A stretch of 64,000 nt of DNA, from positions 1,798,001-1,862,000 of the forward strand of contig NZ_JAVIWS010000001.1 in NCBI RefSeq assembly GCF_031323975.1. The letters are read 5' to 3'. Source of the DNA: Escherichia ruysiae. Lineage in GTDB: Bacteria; Pseudomonadota; Gammaproteobacteria; Enterobacterales; Enterobacteriaceae. The notes under the pieces were generated by a model, which was given only the letters and a program-made list of their open reading frames with translations, did not search any database and was not told the origin of the DNA. The translations under genes and the position numbers were made by a program. Below, in pieces: positions 53,718-62,874 of this stretch. Positions within the stretch are counted from its first letter, which is position 1. Every line of letters starts with the position of its first letter.

Positions 53718-53890
53718 GAAAAACCCGGCAGCAAATAATGTATTGAATATTACGTGGTCCGTGCTCAGAATATCTGCTCAATCTTATTGTGACAATGGTT
53801 AATTGTGGTATTGACCTGAATTACACTTTCATAAAAACATATTAATCAAATAAATATTTTGGGTGGATATTTAAATTTAAGGATATATTC
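53718..53890. promoter_or_regulatory. Divergent yghS-yghT promoter region
   Basis: A 173-base AT-rich gap between the divergent kinases. It must hold promoters for both the minus-strand export operon and yghT. A TTAAGGATATATTC leader precedes yghT, giving a clear AAGGA ribosome site. No operator is obvious. Confidence 0.5.
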
Positions 53891-54583
53891 ATGCAGTCAA
53901 TAACCCCTCCATTAATTGCCGTTATTGGTAGCGATGGTTCAGGCAAGTCAACGGTGTGTGAACATCTTATTACCGTTGTCGAAAAATATGGTGCCGCCGA
54001 AAGAGTTCATCTTGGAAAACAGGCAGGGAATGTCGGACGCGCGGTGACAAAACTACCGTTGATGGGAAAATCCCTGCATAAAACCATTGAAAAAAATGAA
54101 GTGAAAACGGCAAAAAAATTACCGGGGCCGGTTCCGGCGCTGGTAATTACGGCGTTTGTTGCCCGTCGCTTACTGCGCTTTCGTCATATGCTCGCCTGTC
54201 GTCGTCGCGGGTTAATTGTTTTAACCGACCGTTTTCCGCAGAACCAAATTCCTGGCGCTTACGATGGTACGGTGTTTCCACCTAACGTTAAAGGCGGTCG
54301 TTTTGTCTCATGGCTGGCAAGCCAGGAACGTAAAGCGTTTCACTGGATGGCAAGTCATAAGCCTGATTTGGTTATCAAACTCAATGTTGACCTTGAAGTT
54401 GCCTGCGCGCGTAAACCCGACCATAAACGGGAATCGCTGGCAAGGAAGATTGCCATAACGCCACAGTTAACCTTTGGCGGTGCACAACTGGTTGATATCG
54501 ATGCCAACCAGCCGCTGGAACAGGTACTGGTTGACGCAGAAAAAGCAATTACGGATTTTATGACAGCACGGGGTTATCACTAA
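53891..54583 (+). CDS. yghT: YghT, P-loop kinase-like protein
   Basis: A 230-residue third copy of the family: Walker A GSDGSGKS at 13-20, TDRFPQ, RKPDH. It is transcribed opposite to yghS and ends at a shared terminator with pitB. Three linked copies suggest three successive or related phosphorylations, or a hetero-oligomer; the biochemical role is not known. Confidence 0.88.
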   Translation: MQSITPPLIAVIGSDGSGKSTVCEHLITVVEKYGAAERVHLGKQAGNVGRAVTKLPLMGKSLHKTIEKNEVKTAKKLPGPVPALVITAFVARRLLRFRHMLACRRRGLIVLTDRFPQNQIPGAYDGTVFPPNVKGGRFVSWLASQERKAFHWMASHKPDLVIKLNVDLEVACARKPDHKRESLARKIAITPQLTFGGAQLVDIDANQPLEQVLVDAEKAITDFMTARGYH

Positions 54584-54592
54584 TCAGAGATG

Positions 54593-54623
54593 AAAATGCC
54601 CGATCGCCAGTACCGGGCATTTT
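54593..54623. terminator. Bidirectional terminator yghT/pitB
   Basis: A perfect 10-bp stem AAAATGCCCG / CGGGCATTTT with an 11-base loop, between convergent yghT and pitB. The A and T runs at both ends make it an intrinsic terminator in both directions. Confidence 0.93.
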
Positions 54624-54631
54624 CAGGAAGG

Positions 54632-56131
54632 TTAAATTAACTGCAATGCTATCCAGTACAAACTACCAGACAGAAAAATCGCCGCCGGTAAGGTAAACAC
54701 CCACGCCATCAGGATGCTGGTTACCGTTTTACGCTGTAAGCCTCCACCATCCACGACCATCGTCCCTGCTACCGCCGAAGAAAGTACGTGTGTTGTGGAA
54801 ACTGGCATCCCAATATAACTGGCAAGGCCAATAGATACCGCCGCCGTCATCTGCGCCGCCATGCCTTGCGCATACGTCATGCCACGCTTACCAATCTTCT
54901 CACCGATGGTCATCGCCACACGACGCCAGCCAATCATGGTGCCAATACCCAGCGCCAGTGCCACCGCCATAATGATCCACACCGGAGCGTATTCAATGGT
55001 ACTTAACATATCGCTGCGCAGTTTTTTCAGCAGGTTCTGGTCTTCTTTACTGACGCCTGGCAGTTTCGCCAGCTTAGCGGAAGTATCAGAGATGCAAAGC
55101 ATAATGCGGCGCAGCTGACTGCGCTGAGTCACGTTTAACGGCTCATAGCTTTCCATATTACCCGGCAACATCGTTTTAACGCGCGCGATGGCATCAAAGG
55201 TATTTGCCGGATGACAGTGAAACTCCGTCACTTGTGTGCCATCCGTCTGAGTCGCAGGCAGCGGGGGTTCCATCGTAATCAATTTCTGCGGCAATTCAGG
55301 ATGCTGTTGCAGATAATGTTCAAAGTTAGTGACAGCATCGCGGGTACGGGTAATTTCATAGCCGGAGGCGTTCATATTGACGACAAACCCGGCGGGCGCA
55401 ATTCCCACCAGCACCAGCATCACCAGACCGATCCCTTTTTGTCCATCGTTCGCACCATGCGAAAACGCCACGCCCGCAGCGGAAACAATCAGTGCAATAC
55501 GCGTCCAGAATGGCGGTTTACGTTTGCCTTTTTTCTTTTTGCGATCTTCAGGAATGCGGTGAATACGGTCACGCTTTTTCGTGCCGCTCCAGAAGCGACG
55601 CAGCAGGAAAATCAGTCCTCCCGCAATCACCAGCCCCACAATTGGGGAGACAATCAGTGAGGAGAAAATCTTGGTCACTTCACGCAGATTTAACGCGTCC
55701 ATCACCGATGAGCCGGTTAACATCGCATTAGTTAAACCGATGCCGATAATCGCGCCAATTAAAGTATGCGAACTGGAGGCCGGTAAACCAAAAAACCACG
55801 TTCCCAGATTCCAGATAATCGCCGCCAGCAGCATGGAAAAGACCATCGCCAGACCGTGGGTTGACCCCATATTCAGCAGCAAATCGGTTGGCAACATATG
55901 GACGATGGCATAGGCGACGCTAAGTCCGCCAAGCAATACGCCAAAAAAGTTAAAAAATGCCGCCATCACCACAGCAAGTTGTGGTTGCATGGCTCGGGTA
56001 TAAATAACGGTTGCCACCGCATTTGCCGTGTCATGAAAACCATTGATTGCTTCGTAGAACAACACAAATGCCAGAGCAAGTAATAACAAAAGCCCCGTAT
56101 ATATATCAAGGCCAACAAATAAATTTAGCAT
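54632..56131 (-). CDS. pitB: PitB, low-affinity phosphate transporter
   Basis: A 499-residue Pit-family (PiT, PHO-4) permease. It has [18 protein letters not shown] and [10 protein letters not shown], the two repeated family signatures, around ten hydrophobic helices and a large cytoplasmic loop in the middle (about 265-375). It imports metal-phosphate with protons. It is the second Pit of E. coli, reported to be repressed by phosphate limitation. It has no operon partner. Confidence 0.97.
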   Translation of the reverse strand: MLNLFVGLDIYTGLLLLLALAFVLFYEAINGFHDTANAVATVIYTRAMQPQLAVVMAAFFNFFGVLLGGLSVAYAIVHMLPTDLLLNMGSTHGLAMVFSMLLAAIIWNLGTWFFGLPASSSHTLIGAIIGIGLTNAMLTGSSVMDALNLREVTKIFSSLIVSPIVGLVIAGGLIFLLRRFWSGTKKRDRIHRIPEDRKKKKGKRKPPFWTRIALIVSAAGVAFSHGANDGQKGIGLVMLVLVGIAPAGFVVNMNASGYEITRTRDAVTNFEHYLQQHPELPQKLITMEPPLPATQTDGTQVTEFHCHPANTFDAIARVKTMLPGNMESYEPLNVTQRSQLRRIMLCISDTSAKLAKLPGVSKEDQNLLKKLRSDMLSTIEYAPVWIIMAVALALGIGTMIGWRRVAMTIGEKIGKRGMTYAQGMAAQMTAAVSIGLASYIGMPVSTTHVLSSAVAGTMVVDGGGLQRKTVTSILMAWVFTLPAAIFLSGSLYWIALQLI

Positions 56132-56421
56132 ATATTAGATTACGCCATTTTGAATTTACGAACGGAGGCATTATCAGTGACTTTCACGGCGCGGGCAAAG
56201 TGAAATATCATTTTTAACGATAAAAAGAGTGTTATTTCTTGTGTATCAGACAATAAGCATTCATTCAAAATTATTAGATATAATTAATACACAGACATTT
56301 CGTCAGTCCATATATTCATGCGTGAAATGAATAAATAATAAAATATATAAACATTAAATATTTTGATTAATCCCCGTACTGATTACTCTTTATAATCAGT
56401 ACGAGGTTGCTACAACATGTA
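56132..56421. other. pitB-gss intergenic region
   Basis: A 290-base AT-rich gap upstream of pitB and downstream of gss. It must carry the pitB promoter. An inverted pair GTACTGATTA / TAATCAGTAC at 56375-56402 lies just past gss and could be its terminator. No gene is seen. Confidence 0.6.
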
Positions 56422-58281
56422 TTACTCTTTCACCACAATTAACGGTTCAATATCACTCTCTTTTTTGATGACCAGTGATTCATCGCCGCGCAAGCAAGTC
56501 CCGCCATAGTTGCCGCCAACGGTGAAGGTACATACCTGGATGTATTTACCGTCCACTTTCGGCAAGCACCACAACTGTTGATAGATGTTTTTCTGCTCGG
56601 CAAATTTACCGCTGGTCTGATCAAGCACCTCTTCATGATGGCTGACGAGGTCAATATTGCTGCCACAGCGACCGGCAATCGGCTTCACGGCATAACCGGT
56701 TTTCACCAGTTCATCATTAACAGTGAAATCAGTATCCAGCAGATAGCGATGGTGCGGGAACAGCGACCAGAGGATCGGCAGAATCGCTTTGTTGCCGGGG
56801 ATCACCGTCCACAGCGGCTCAAAGACCAGCACTTCCGGGCGCAGCAATACGTCGATTAGACGTACTTCATTTTGCGGATGCCCGGTACGAATCGGCACCG
56901 CAGCAAACTCACGGTCGCTGACTTCACGAATCTGATCAAACGCGGTTTCCCACGCCCAGGTTTTCCATACGCAGTTAACCAGTCGCCCTTCCCCATCAAT
57001 CAGTTGCCCGGCAGCATCCCAGCCCAGTTCATCCAGCCCGCGCAAGATACGCGTTTCAAAGCCCGCCTGTTGCAGCGCCTGCTCCATAAACTGCGCGTGA
57101 TAGTTCTCCTCGATATCTTTGTCCTGCATGATATGGACAAATGGACGTGCACGACTGTGTTTCCATGCGCCTGCCAGTTCGTTAATCAGCCCTTCCGCCG
57201 GATTGAAGCCGTTGCCTTTATAGCCTTGCTCCGTCCAACGTTCGAGGATCAAGCCCGCTTCAGTATGACAAGAGGCGGAATCGGCATTGTATTCGTAGAC
57301 CTTCAGGCCACGCTCATCCATACAGAAATCCATGCGACCAGTGATCATATGGTGCCGGCGACGCTGCCAGGAGAGGCGCAAACGCGGCCAGAGGATTTTT
57401 GGAATATCGAACAATGCCAGCAGGTTGTCATCTTTCAGCACCTTATCGGTAGCGTGAAGATACATCAGGTGCAGCTCGTTGGTAGCTTTAATCAACTCCT
57501 GCTCGGCACTCTCGGTAATGGTGTAATAATGATATGGATCCTGATTGATCACCTGACCGTTGGCCTGCACATAGGCGTTTTGCAGCGGATCTTTTTCATC
57601 CAGCCATTTACCGTCAAACTGGCCTTTGTTTTCCAGGCGCGCTCCGCTGATTTTCAGCAGCTCGCCTGCAATTTCCGGCTGCGGTAAGCTGTATTCAGTA
57701 TCTTCCGTCTGGATCATCCAGCCCAGAATGGTGGTGTCATCAAACGTGTCTTTGAGGGTATAGCAGCCGTTTTCGACCACCATCTCCAGTTCGCGTGTCC
57801 ACTGCTGCCCTTGCGGCAACGGGGAATGAATCACGTTTTGTTCAGCAATGCGAACTTTGTTGCCATGCAATTGGGTAATGATGGCGACATGGCCGGTGTC
57901 TTTAAATTCTCCGCCTTTATCCCAGATAAGAAGCGCACCCGCGACTGGCGCACGCGGCGAACCGTTAGGAAATGCCTGCAACGGCAGGATGTTGTCGTTA
58001 ACCACTTCACGCAGAAAGCGCAGCGAGAAAATCTCCCACGCCATACCCACGTCTGTGAAGACCACACCGTAATTCAGAAAGAGAAAACGGCGAGCAAATT
58101 CAACGCATTGCCATTTGTGGCCCATATATTCGTCGTCGATATAGCTACGGAATACGGCGTCATCTTCGTATTCCTGCGGATCGAGAGAACTGTAATCTGA
58201 AGAGTAGATTGCTACACCACCTGGGGCGTAGCCCAATAATGTCCCGAACGGGGCATCCTGGCTGGTCGTTCCTTTGCTCAT
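56422..58281 (-). CDS. gss: Gss (Gsp), glutathionylspermidine synthetase/amidase
   Basis: A 619-residue two-domain enzyme. The N-terminal CHAP-type amidase has nucleophile Cys59 (in WQCVEFARRF) and His131 region DTGHVAIITQ. The C-terminal ATP-grasp domain joins glutathione and spermidine with ATP. The two activities make and break glutathionylspermidine. I chose ATG 58281; a GTG just before would add one residue. It has its own transcription unit, divergent from yghU. Confidence 0.97.
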   Translation of the reverse strand: MSKGTTSQDAPFGTLLGYAPGGVAIYSSDYSSLDPQEYEDDAVFRSYIDDEYMGHKWQCVEFARRFLFLNYGVVFTDVGMAWEIFSLRFLREVVNDNILPLQAFPNGSPRAPVAGALLIWDKGGEFKDTGHVAIITQLHGNKVRIAEQNVIHSPLPQGQQWTRELEMVVENGCYTLKDTFDDTTILGWMIQTEDTEYSLPQPEIAGELLKISGARLENKGQFDGKWLDEKDPLQNAYVQANGQVINQDPYHYYTITESAEQELIKATNELHLMYLHATDKVLKDDNLLALFDIPKILWPRLRLSWQRRRHHMITGRMDFCMDERGLKVYEYNADSASCHTEAGLILERWTEQGYKGNGFNPAEGLINELAGAWKHSRARPFVHIMQDKDIEENYHAQFMEQALQQAGFETRILRGLDELGWDAAGQLIDGEGRLVNCVWKTWAWETAFDQIREVSDREFAAVPIRTGHPQNEVRLIDVLLRPEVLVFEPLWTVIPGNKAILPILWSLFPHHRYLLDTDFTVNDELVKTGYAVKPIAGRCGSNIDLVSHHEEVLDQTSGKFAEQKNIYQQLWCLPKVDGKYIQVCTFTVGGNYGGTCLRGDESLVIKKESDIEPLIVVKE

Positions 58282-58485
58282 CACTTTACCTTTAACAATA
58301 CAACCTAAGCAGTTGGCGTAATTGTTGTGCTCTGATTACCTGCTCAGCGACATTAACCGGACAGAGGTCTGACTTATCATACACCTCAACGCAGCGGCTG
58401 GCGCAAAGGGTTAAAAAATTCACAATCTGTATAGCAATCGAACTGCTACACTGCTTCAACACTACCACTCAGAAGGCAATTCAGT

Positions 58486-59352
58486 ATGACAGACAATACT
58501 TATCAGCCCGCGAAAGTCTGGACGTGGGATAAATCTGCTGGCGGCGCATTCGCCAATATCAATCGCCCGGTTTCTGGCCCGACGCATGAAAAAACGCTGC
58601 CGGTTGGCAAGCACCCGTTACAGCTCTATTCTCTGGGCACGCCAAACGGTCAGAAAGTAACGATTATGCTTGAGGAGCTGCTGGCGCTGGGCGTTACTGG
58701 TGCAGAGTACGACGCCTGGCTGATTCGCATTGGCGATGGCGATCAATTCTCCAGCGGCTTTGTGGAAGTGAATCCGAACTCGAAGATCCCCGCGCTGCGC
58801 GATCATACGCATAATCCGCCAATCCGCGTGTTTGAGTCTGGTTCGATCCTGCTTTATCTGGCAGAGAAATTTGGCTACTTCTTGCCGCAGGATTTGGCAA
58901 AACGGACGGAAACACTGAACTGGTTGTTCTGGTTACAGGGCGCTGCGCCGTTCCTCGGCGGTGGTTTTGGTCACTTTTACCATTACGCGCCGGTGAAAAT
59001 TGAGTACGCCATCAACCGCTTTACCATGGAAGCCAAGCGCCTGCTCGACGTGCTTGATAAGCAACTGGCGCAGCATAAGTTTGTTGCGGGCGATGAGTAC
59101 ACCATTGCTGATATGGCAATCTGGCCGTGGTTTGGCAACGTGGTGTTAGGCGGCGTATATGATGCCGCAGAGTTTCTTGATGCGGGCAGTTATAAGCACG
59201 TGCAACGCTGGGCGAAAGAAGTGGGCGAACGTCCGGCGGTGAAGCGTGGGCGTATTGTTAACCGCACCAACGGACCGCTGAACGAGCAGTTGCATGAGCG
59301 CCATGACGCCAGTGATTTTGAGACGAATACGGAAGATAAGCGTCAGGGGTAA
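58486..59352 (+). CDS. yghU: YghU, GST-like disulfide-bond oxidoreductase
   Basis: A 288-residue glutathione S-transferase family protein of the Nu class (YghU/YfcG). The thioredoxin-like domain covers about residues 45-130 (LYSLGTPNGQKVTIMLEELL, Asn/Thr instead of Cys) and a helical domain follows. It binds two GSH molecules and reduces disulfides and peroxides. Next to gss, both genes belong to glutathione metabolism. A GGCAATTC leader precedes the ATG. Confidence 0.96.
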   Translation: MTDNTYQPAKVWTWDKSAGGAFANINRPVSGPTHEKTLPVGKHPLQLYSLGTPNGQKVTIMLEELLALGVTGAEYDAWLIRIGDGDQFSSGFVEVNPNSKIPALRDHTHNPPIRVFESGSILLYLAEKFGYFLPQDLAKRTETLNWLFWLQGAAPFLGGGFGHFYHYAPVKIEYAINRFTMEAKRLLDVLDKQLAQHKFVAGDEYTIADMAIWPWFGNVVLGGVYDAAEFLDAGSYKHVQRWAKEVGERPAVKRGRIVNRTNGPLNEQLHERHDASDFETNTEDKRQG

Positions 59353-59393
59353 GGGTTGGTGTTCGTCGCAGCAAGCCATAAAGGCCGATGTAG

Positions 59394-59472
59394 ACCGGAT
59401 AAGGCGTTTACGCCGCATCCGGCAATCGAGCACAATGCCTGATGCGACGCTGCCGCGTCTTATCAGGCCTAC
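59394..59472. repeat. BIME (REP pair) between yghU and hybG
   Basis: Two REP-type palindromes in opposite order: CCGGATAAGGCGTTTACGCC at 59394 onward, and TGCCTGATGCGACGCTGCCG with TCTTATCAGGCC to 59472. Located between the convergent ends of yghU and hybG, as is common for REP elements. Could stop or trim both transcripts. Confidence 0.9.
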
Positions 59473-59484
59473 GAAAGCTAATTT

Positions 59485-59733
59485 TCACGCGCTGGTAATG
59501 TCGTAATCCATTTGGCGCAGTGCGTCTAATGTGGCTTTGGCTTCGTCTTCGTCGATGATACTCATGGCAAATCCGACGTGCACCAGTACCCACTGGCCCA
59601 GCAGATCGGCAGGGTTACCTTCGCAAATCAGCGCGATATTCACGTCGCGCTTGATACCACATACTTCAACCTGCGCAAGCTGGTGAATATCTTCACCGAC
59701 AGCCAGCACCTGGCCTGGAACGCCAATACACAT
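59485..59733 (-). CDS. hybG: HybG, HypC-family hydrogenase maturation chaperone
   Basis: An 82-residue HypC/HybG/HupF protein with the functional N-terminal MCIGVPGQV (Cys2) and a [14 protein letters not shown] segment. It works with HypD in making and delivering the Fe(CN)2CO centre to hydrogenase-2 large subunit HybC (and can act on hydrogenase-1). Last gene of the hyb operon. Confidence 0.97.
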
Positions 59734-59789
59734 TGTTAACTCCGGTTATTTCGATTGCAGACAAACGCGAAAAAAACCTTTGGGTGTTT

Positions 59790-59840
59790 CCCCTCACCTT
59801 ACCCCTCTCCCCGGAGGGGCGAGGGAACCGTCCGTGCGCT
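59790..59840. repeat. Box C-type GC-rich repeat between hybF and hybG
   Basis: A second copy of the GC-rich palindrome found after glcC, CCCTCACCTTACCCCTCTCC with its GGAGGGGCGAGGG arm. It lies in the 128-base hybF-hybG gap, inside an operon, and might reduce hybG expression relative to the upstream genes. Confidence 0.8.
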
Positions 59841-59861
59841 TTTCAGGCATTGTCCGCAGTC

Positions 59862-60203
59862 TTATTCAACTTCAATACTTTTGACGATCAGCGAATCGCC
59901 GGTATCGACACGCAACCGCTCGCCATGACAGAGCGGGCACTGCGCATCGTGCTGATGAATCTCCACTACCTGGCTGCAATCCCAACACCAGGCCTGGGCG
60001 GGTTTATAGACGATATGTAAATCGCACCCTTGCGCCACCGTTCCCTGGCAGACAATTTCAAAACTAAAACGGACGGCGCTCTCCTCAACGCAGGAGAGCG
60101 CGCCAATTTCCAGCCACACGGCGGTGACGCGCTTAACATCGTGCTGCTCCGCCTGCCGTTGGATAATCTCAACGGCGCTCTGGCAAAGCGACAACTCATG
60201 CAT
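59862..60203 (-). CDS. hybF: HybF, HypA-family nickel insertion protein
   Basis: A 113-residue HypA/HybF protein starting MHELSLCQ, with nickel-binding His2-Glu3, and a zinc site made of CWDC and CPLC in the C-terminal half. It helps insert Ni into HybC. I chose ATG 60203 over the longer open frame, because His2 must be N-terminal; it overlaps the hybE end by 8 bases. Confidence 0.97.
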   Translation of the reverse strand: MHELSLCQSAVEIIQRQAEQHDVKRVTAVWLEIGALSCVEESAVRFSFEIVCQGTVAQGCDLHIVYKPAQAWCWDCSQVVEIHQHDAQCPLCHGERLRVDTGDSLIVKSIEVE

Positions 60204-60684
60204 TTTCGCCACTCCTGCGACCAAACAGCAGGGCGCGACGCCCTGCGTGTGGTACATCCGGATTGGTGACCGGCAGCGAAAGGATCATTCGCGCACAGTC
60301 ATCCGTCAGGCGTTGACCCTCTTCAATCGACATGCTGTGCGAAAGCGGCGACATCAGCGAGCAGGAGAGGTATTGCGAAACACCGTCCAGTTCACCAACG
60401 GTAAAGGTCATAGTGCCATACGGCAGTTGCAGACCGATTTTTTCACTCACTTTGCGCAGCGGCCAGAGTTGATCCGGGCCGGGGAAGATAACTGCACTCA
60501 GCATCCACGGGGTGATCACACACCCCGTCCACTGACCTTCGAACAGCGTAAAGTCGGAAACATACACCGGCATTGAAGGATGCAGAAAAGAAAGATCGTG
60601 CATCGAACGCCGGGCAATTTCTTCAAACGCTGCCTGTACTTGCGCCTTAGGGGAGGTCTGGAAACCTGCTATCTCTTCAGTCAT
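60196..60684 (-). CDS. hybE: HybE, hydrogenase-2 Tat chaperone
   Basis: A 162-residue HybE/HyaE-type protein ([NiFe]-hydrogenase assembly chaperone). It binds the precursor of the small subunit HybO and coordinates its maturation with export by Tat. The start ATG 60684 (MTEEIAGFQ) overlaps the end of hybD by 8 bases; longer upstream frame is within hybD. Confidence 0.96.
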   Translation of the reverse strand: MTEEIAGFQTSPKAQVQAAFEEIARRSMHDLSFLHPSMPVYVSDFTLFEGQWTGCVITPWMLSAVIFPGPDQLWPLRKVSEKIGLQLPYGTMTFTVGELDGVSQYLSCSLMSPLSHSMSIEEGQRLTDDCARMILSLPVTNPDVPHAGRRALLFGRRSGENA

Positions 60685-61171
60685 GAGCAGCCTCCCGTGG
60701 GATAGCTTCCACGCCTGATTCGCGCAACGCAGCCAGAACCTGCTCAAGCGCAGGTTCAATCATCGCTTCTACCGTCGGCGTCAAGCCGATGTGCGGCTCC
60801 AGTGATTCCGGGATCACGCCGACCAGCGTCAGCTTTTTCGGAAACTCGCCGGTGAAGCGCAGGGCCGACAATACGTCGGCCAGGCCAAGCTGATGCGGAG
60901 AGATTTTGTTAGTAAACAACGCCGGAACTTCTTCATCCCGCAGGATCATCATCGTTCCCGGCTCGTTCTTTTTCGACACAACGGCATCCGCAATGATCAG
61001 ATGATCGCGATTTGCCATGTCGCCAAGCAGCTCCATTCCCGCCGTGCCGCCATCGAGGATTTCAACATAATCCGGCAGAATGTATCGTTGCTCTAACGCT
61101 TCGACAATCCGCACACCGATGGCTTCATCGGTCAGCAAAATATTGCCGACCCCTAAGACTAAAATACGCAT
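60677..61171 (-). CDS. hybD: HybD, hydrogenase-2 maturation endopeptidase
   Basis: A 164-residue peptidase with nickel-liganding residues Glu16, Asp62 and His93, all present (DEAIGV, ADAVV, SPHQLG). It removes the C-terminal 15 residues of HybC after nickel insertion. Start ATG 61171 shares one base with the hybC stop. Confidence 0.97.
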   Translation of the reverse strand: MRILVLGVGNILLTDEAIGVRIVEALEQRYILPDYVEILDGGTAGMELLGDMANRDHLIIADAVVSKKNEPGTMMILRDEEVPALFTNKISPHQLGLADVLSALRFTGEFPKKLTLVGVIPESLEPHIGLTPTVEAMIEPALEQVLAALRESGVEAIPREAAHD

Positions 61172-62874
61172 TACAGAACCTTCACTGAAACCACTTCGTT
61201 GCCGTCGGCATCCACTACGTGTACCGCGCAGGCCATGCACGGGTCGAAGGAGTGAATGGTACGCACCACTTCCAGCGGTTTATTCGGATCAGCAACCGGC
61301 GTGCCTACCAGCGACTGTTCGTAAGGGCCGACGTCATCATTGAAGTTACGCGGGCCAGAGTTCCAGGTTGACGGAACAACTGCCTGATAGTTGCTGATGA
61401 TACCGTCTTTGATCACCATCCAGTGAGAGAGCATACCGCGCGGTGCTTCAAGGAAGCCAACGCCTTTGAACTCACCCGTTGCCGGAATGTTCGGCTTCAC
61501 GAACGTGGTGTGGTCGCCTTTGCCGATATTGGTGATCAGTGCACTGTATTGATTTTGCAGGATATCCTGCAATTCGCAGCAGTGAACAGTACGACCAATA
61601 ATACGCCCCAGCGTGGAGTGCAGTTGCGCCACTTCCAGCGTGTTGCCAGTCAGTTTCTGATAAATTGCAACGATTTCATTCAGTTTGTTCTGGGTAGACT
61701 CGCGTCCTGCCGCCAGTTTCACCAGCATGTTCGCCAGCGGACCCACTTCTACCGTTTTGCCGTAGAAAGTCGGTGATTTCACCCACGAGTATTTACCGTC
61801 GTCAGACCAGCCATCATAAGCAGGAATGGTTGTGCCTTCCCACGGTGCCTGCGGTGCTTCGTCTTTATACCAGGAGTGCTTCGCGCTTTCCTGAATCCCT
61901 TTGATCAGGTATTCATCGGAATGGGAAGTGATCGGACGATACGAGGACAGATCCGCATTCTCAATGTAGCCGCCCGGGAACAGGAAGCTGCCATTTTTGC
62001 TGTCGGTCGGGAATTCCGGCACACTCAGGTAGTTCACTGCACCTTTACCGCGCGTCAGCCATTCAGGGTAGAACGCGGCGATAACTGCGGTATCAACCTT
62101 GTAAACCTGCTCAACAAAGTCGCTCAGCTTGTCGATGAAAGACTTGATGTACATCAGGCGCTCAAGGTTCAGCACGCCCAGACCGTCGAGGTTGATTGGG
62201 TTAGCGACCCCACCTACCGCCAGGTTCTGAATGTGCGGCGTTTTACCGCCCAGCAGAGCCACGACGCGGTTAGCGTCACGCTGGCACTCCAGCGCCTGCA
62301 GGTAGTGAGCTACCGCAATCAGGTTCACTTCCGGCGGCAGTTTCATCGCCGGGTGACCCCAGTAGCCGTTGGCGAAAATACCCAACTGACCGCTGGCAAC
62401 CAGCTCTTTGATCTTGTTCTGAACTTTGGTGAACTCTTCCGGACTGTTCAGATGCCAGGTCGAAACGCCTTTCAGCATTTCGGAGGCTTTGGTTGGGTCA
62501 GCTTGCAGTGCAGAAGTGATGTCCACCCAGTCCAGCGCCGAAAGCTGATAGAAATGAACGATATGGTCATGCGTGGTGTGCGCAGCCAGAATGATGTTAC
62601 GGATGTATTGCGCGTTAACCGGAACGTCGATATTCAGCGCACTCTCTGCCGCACGAACGGAAGACAGCGCGTGAGTGGTAGTACATACGCCACAGATACG
62701 TTGCACAATCATCCATGCATCGCGCGGATCGCGGTTTTTCACGATCTCTTCCATGCCGCGCCACATGGTTCCGGAAGCCCATGCTTTCGAAACGACGCCA
62801 TTTTCGATTTCGCAATCGATGCGTAAATGCCCTTCAATACGGGTTACCGGATCAATAGTAATTCTCTGGCTCAT
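61171..62874 (-). CDS. hybC: HybC, hydrogenase-2 large subunit
   Basis: A 567-residue [NiFe]-hydrogenase large subunit. Nickel ligands are Cys61/Cys64 (RICGVC) and Cys546/Cys549 (DPCMACAVH). The 15-residue tail VVDADGNEVVSVKVL after His552 is the peptide removed by HybD. It oxidises H2 in the periplasm with HybO. Its ATG overlaps the hybB stop. Confidence 0.98.
   Translation of the reverse strand: MSQRITIDPVTRIEGHLRIDCEIENGVVSKAWASGTMWRGMEEIVKNRDPRDAWMIVQRICGVCTTTHALSSVRAAESALNIDVPVNAQYIRNIILAAHTTHDHIVHFYQLSALDWVDITSALQADPTKASEMLKGVSTWHLNSPEEFTKVQNKIKELVASGQLGIFANGYWGHPAMKLPPEVNLIAVAHYLQALECQRDANRVVALLGGKTPHIQNLAVGGVANPINLDGLGVLNLERLMYIKSFIDKLSDFVEQVYKVDTAVIAAFYPEWLTRGKGAVNYLSVPEFPTDSKNGSFLFPGGYIENADLSSYRPITSHSDEYLIKGIQESAKHSWYKDEAPQAPWEGTTIPAYDGWSDDGKYSWVKSPTFYGKTVEVGPLANMLVKLAAGRESTQNKLNEIVAIYQKLTGNTLEVAQLHSTLGRIIGRTVHCCELQDILQNQYSALITNIGKGDHTTFVKPNIPATGEFKGVGFLEAPRGMLSHWMVIKDGIISNYQAVVPSTWNSGPRNFNDDVGPYEQSLVGTPVADPNKPLEVVRTIHSFDPCMACAVHVVDADGNEVVSVKVL

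Noticed and set aside
61876..62826. 316-codon frame antisense to hybC
   Set aside because: Shadow of the hybC coding sequence; no independent evidence.
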